5,845 nucleotides of DNA from Candidatus Zhuqueibacterota bacterium (GTDB lineage Bacteria; KSB1; UBA2214): assembly GCA_022706175.1 (NCBI GenBank), contig JAKJDB010000196.1, positions 1-5,845 on the forward strand. Direction: 5' to 3'. Position numbers and translations under genes: made by a program. The notes under the pieces were generated by a model. The model was not told where the DNA came from. It saw only the letters and a program-made list of their open reading frames with translations, and ran no database searches. Below, piece by piece: positions 5,101 through 5,845 of the stretch. Numbering within the stretch: position 1 is the stretch's first letter; each line of letters starts with the position of its first letter.

Positions 5101-5845
5101 TTGGAAGCCCGGCGCTTTGGCCGGCATCAACACCGTGGAGGCGCAAACACCCGGTTTGGCCGGCAGCCCCATTGTGTTTACCGCCACCGGCAATGCGGAT
5201 GTGGCCGCCGTGCTGAAAATTGTTTCCGGCAATGTGCAGCAGGGACCTGTGGGCGTGAATCTGGAAAAACCGCTGGTGGTCAAGATCACCGATAAATGCG
5301 GTGAGAACCCCATTGCCGGATTTCCGGTGGTCTTTACCGTGATCCAGGGTACGGATGCCTATTTGGACAATCCGAGCAATTTGAATAAATCGGTCACCGT
5401 GATGACCAATGACCAGGGTCTGGCGCAGGTGAACCTGTTCATCGGCAGCCTGCCCAGCGAACAGCATCTGGTGCGGGCGACGGCTGCGGGCATGAATCCG
5501 GAAACGGTCACCTTTACAGCCACCTCCACCGCCGCGGTAGCCATCGCTCTGGAGTATATCTCGGGAAGTTTTCAGGACACCACCGTCACCAAGCCTTTAA
5601 GCCAGCCATTGGTGGTTCGCACCCTGGGCCCCTATGATGCCCCCATCAGCGGTCAGACGGTCAAATTCGCCGTGACTAAAGGCAATGGCAATATCAACGG
5701 ACAGACGTTTATCAGCGTAGTGTCCGATGCACAGGGTTTGGCGCGCGCCAACTTGACCATCGGCACGGCGGCGGGTGATTCGGCCAACATCGTGGAAGCC
5801 ACCTCCACCCGCAGCGATAATGTCAATCTGCAATTAAAGGGTTCG
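2150..5845 (+). CDS. Secreted multidomain protein: LamG-like, FN3, LamG-like, nested CBM in Ig, tandem Big_1 Ig modules (3' partial)
   Basis: The frame is unbroken for 1232 codons from ATG 2150 to the right edge, with no stop seen. Residues 1-27 form a Sec signal peptide: basic start (MRSAVK), hydrophobic core (FLVLTMLLSLL), and an ALA site with cleavage predicted before V28. Then follow LamG-like domain A (about 28-217), FN3 (about 224-330, opening DSTPPAAIGSLTV), LamG-like domain B (about 338-531), Ig module 1 (about 538-600 plus 745-795) interrupted by a CBM-like domain (about 604-736), and Ig modules 2-5 (about 801-908, 909-1017, 1018-1129 and 1130 to the edge). The Ig modules carry the Big_1/invasin pattern P-x-x-G-x-x-V-x-F-x-V, then a TNSEGLA-like strand. 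The domains indicate an exported adhesive or glycan-binding protein; no catalytic domain is visible. The C-terminus, which might hold a sorting signal or anchor, is missing. It lies 213 bases after the upstream gene and may have its own promoter. Domain calls are by eye. Confidence 0.9.
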   Translation, partial: MRSAVKFSQFLVLTMLLSLLTGTAALAVTDDFLNPSAFATNWSASPDMVLSGGNLHCQATLSGWNYYAIYKGSGVTNPNSASITFSPSATTTTYSGVLFVNGTTAAADGYLITKKGNSLRLFKVTDGQVPASGYSLATATANPDISLAAGGTMTVVVNTAASDYTFSVSVNGTLVGVLTDPTPGDNSTNLSTVYAGVMIYGTSDAAINSDIDSFTAIVASTSGDSTPPAAIGSLTVNSTTSSTASLSWPVTSDNVAVTQYDLRYSTSSITASNFGSATQASGEPTPKSSGTESFTVTGLSASTTYYFAIRAGDALSNWSSITTSSPAKTATASSGTVSTGWKCADPDAFSRTSVGSDWAAPTFTIVNGQLTTATTANGSSWSNLAVYTKSGMNKTPEVDSLKVSYTIGADAQKYSNLFVPVALAVLLDSPSTAANGYWLKRTNNALQLNKISDNSTVASTTSLKQTTPAAGDKVTAVVKDLSSGKQIDFFINDKFDATLNVTGVTLETWYAGVVIYDNKQIYTVDNFEVCFPGSATPDAAQMDEFYGNNQTGPINTELPDSVAVRVTDNANLPVEGAVISFSVTEGRATLSVDTNEFDGKIWKECEDATLGGLAFEATDTGASGGKYVSTPDTVNQTGTVPLTMTFYSPQDLIYDFWLRCRASDSKHNRGYFKLDDKDSLAVSAAPISSSFVWYKVGYYTVSRGVHTIKFYVTKNPGWDWDKVALWDRIKYREASPSGTGGAGPLFSNVSNADGIASTRVTFGSDADTNVVVQAMGYTSDGQTMLNGAPVNFTLDPTPGPAYSLAKGTKLDTLKGTAGQRMTDPIQALVLDSYGNRVPGVTVRFSIVSGDGTLSTASAVSNEKGEANTYLTLSLLGTFYAIEATATDNGGVTLRNAPVTFYVKPGVPPKQIQYVSGNDQTGLSCDRLANPLIVKVIGNNDLPFATYPVEFKVTSGGGSVSALSPESYSSSVTIKTNSEGLAQVYWKPGALAGINTVEAQTPGLAGSPIVFTATGNADVAAVLKIVSGNVQQGPVGVNLEKPLVVKITDKCGENPIAGFPVVFTVIQGTDAYLDNPSNLNKSVTVMTNDQGLAQVNLFIGSLPSEQHLVRATAAGMNPETVTFTATSTAAVAIALEYISGSFQDTTVTKPLSQPLVVRTLGPYDAPISGQTVKFAVTKGNGNINGQTFISVVSDAQGLARANLTIGTAAGDSANIVEATSTRSDNVNLQLKGS
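2231..2803 (+). other. LamG/concanavalin-like domain A of the second protein
   Basis: Immediately after the signal peptide, residues about 28-217 open with VTDDFLNPSAFATNW and close with SDIDSFTAI, the DDF...DxF framing typical of jelly-roll domains whose first and last strands pair. Internal landmarks are GYLITKKGNSLRLFKV, FSVSVNGTLVG and YAGVMIYG. These recur in domain B of the same protein. Such domains commonly bind glycans or act as spacers; no ligand can be assigned. Confidence 0.6.
2819..3139 (+). other. FN3 domain of the second protein
   Basis: Residues about 224-330 carry FN3 hallmarks: a proline-rich entry (DSTPPAAIGSLTV), SLSWPVTSDNVAVTQYDLRYS for strands B and C, FTVTGLSASTTYYFAIRAGD for strands E and F with the expected L-x-x-x-T-x-Y-x-F, and a closing WSSITTSSPAKTAT. 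It bridges the two LamG-like domains and is probably structural. Confidence 0.8.
3161..3742 (+). other. LamG/concanavalin-like domain B, paralogue of domain A
   Basis: Residues about 338-531 repeat the landmarks of domain A: GYWLKRTNNALQLNKI against GYLITKKGNSLRLFKV, IDFFINDKFDATLNV against FSVSVNGTLVGVL, and WYAGVVIYDN against YAGVMIYGTS. It ends in VDNFEVC. Cys343, in the first strand (GWKCADPDAF), and Cys530, in the last strand, are placed where a jelly roll brings the two strands side by side. A disulfide closing the domain is therefore plausible in the exported protein. Confidence 0.6.
3761..4534 (+). other. Big_1-like Ig module 1, split by an inserted domain
   Basis: The first half (residues about 538-600) gives MDEFYGNNQTG, then VAVRVTDNANLPVEGAVISF and EGRATLSVDT, matching the first half of modules 2-5. 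The second half resumes at residue about 745 with LFSNVSNADGIASTRVTF, then VVVQAMGYTSDG and APVNFTLD, matching the second half of those modules. Without the inserted part, the module spans about 119 residues to the next module start, close to the 108-112 residues of its neighbours. The insertion falls between the GxGTLS-like strand and the TNSEGLA-like strand. Confidence 0.65.
3953..4360 (+). other. CBM6/CBM35-like (galactose-binding-like) domain nested in Ig module 1
   Basis: Residues about 602-737 show the order of motifs common in CBM6/CBM35-type sandwiches: an entry strand with acidic residues (WKECEDATLGG, E604/E606/D607), GASGGKYV (621-628), a strand LIYDFWLRCRASD, GYFKLDD, an aromatic-rich stretch FVWYKVGYYTV, GVHTIKFYV (704-712) and a closing WDWDKVALWDRIKY (718-731). 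Members of these families bind plant or microbial polysaccharides, often with calcium. Cys605 and Cys660 could pair. A Gly/Ser-rich linker (SPSGTGGAGP) returns the chain to the Ig fold. The family is assigned by motif order only; the ligand is unknown. Confidence 0.6.
4550..5845 (+). repeat. Tandem bacterial Ig-like (Big_1/invasin-type) modules 2-5
   Basis: Four diverged protein-level repeats follow one another: module 2 (4550-4873), module 3 (4874-5200), module 4 (5201-5536) and module 5 (5537 to the edge), a period of 324-336 bases. Shared landmarks are an opening V-S-G-N-x-Q-x-G (VSGNDQTG, VSGNVQQG, weaker ISGSFQDT), a V-x-D strand, P-x-x-G-x-x-V-x-F-x-V (VPGVTVRFSI, IAGFPVVFTV, ISGQTVKFAV), then N-x-x-G-x-A (TNSEGLAQV, TNDQGLAQV, SDAQGLARA), a VEA strand and a closing V-T-F-T-A-T. 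Such rows act as stalks in adhesins. The DNA copies are well diverged, so recent duplication is unlikely. Further modules probably follow outside the window. Confidence 0.75.

Noticed and set aside
4763..5467. 234-codon open frame on the minus strand inside the Ig-module region
   Set aside because: Antisense shadow of Ig modules 2-4. The plus-strand frame shows clear repeated protein motifs, whereas the minus-strand translation shows low-complexity H/G/Q/D-rich sequence without a domain.
4550..5845. Tandem DNA repeat or recent module amplification in the Ig region
   Set aside because: The modules are alike at the level of protein motifs only; the nucleotide sequences are strongly diverged and the lengths differ, so this is not a young DNA repeat.

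Overview
The window carries two consecutive plus-strand genes, both cut by a window edge. Each encodes a large, multidomain, apparently extracytoplasmic protein built from beta-sandwich modules. There are no RNA genes, mobile elements, CRISPR arrays or recognisable metabolic enzymes. Moderately high GC in the genes, an AT-rich intergenic gap, a strong GGAGG ribosome binding site and chains of FN3, LamG-like and bacterial Ig-like domains suggest an environmental bacterium. The style resembles FCB-group or related candidate-phylum lineages such as Calditrichota or KSB1-like bacteria. That placement is inference from protein style only; no marker gene is present.

Region 1 (2-1936) is the 3' part of a gene open at the left edge. 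Its product shows, in order, a TolB/WD40-like beta-propeller segment, an FN3 domain, an SbsA-type bacterial Ig-like domain and a concanavalin/LamG-like jelly roll. It stops after only about 18 residues of what reads like the start of another FN3 domain.

Region 2 (1937-2149) is a 213-base intergenic gap. It holds a bulged hairpin just after the first stop, a 7-bp inverted repeat, an AT-rich promoter-like stretch, a perfect 12-bp palindrome and a clear Shine-Dalgarno sequence.

Region 3 (2150-5845) is one uninterrupted reading frame of 1232 codons that runs off the right edge with no stop. Its product has a Sec signal peptide, then LamG-like domain A, FN3, LamG-like domain B, and a row of five bacterial Ig-like (Big_1/invasin-type) modules. 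The first Ig module is split: a domain of about 140 residues resembling carbohydrate-binding modules (CBM6/CBM35 type, galactose-binding-like fold) sits inside one of its loops. This nested domain is the most interesting feature of the window.

The two proteins share domain types (LamG-like followed by FN3) and probably belong to one family of secreted or surface modular proteins involved in adhesion or glycan binding. No catalytic domain is visible, so enzymatic roles cannot be assigned.
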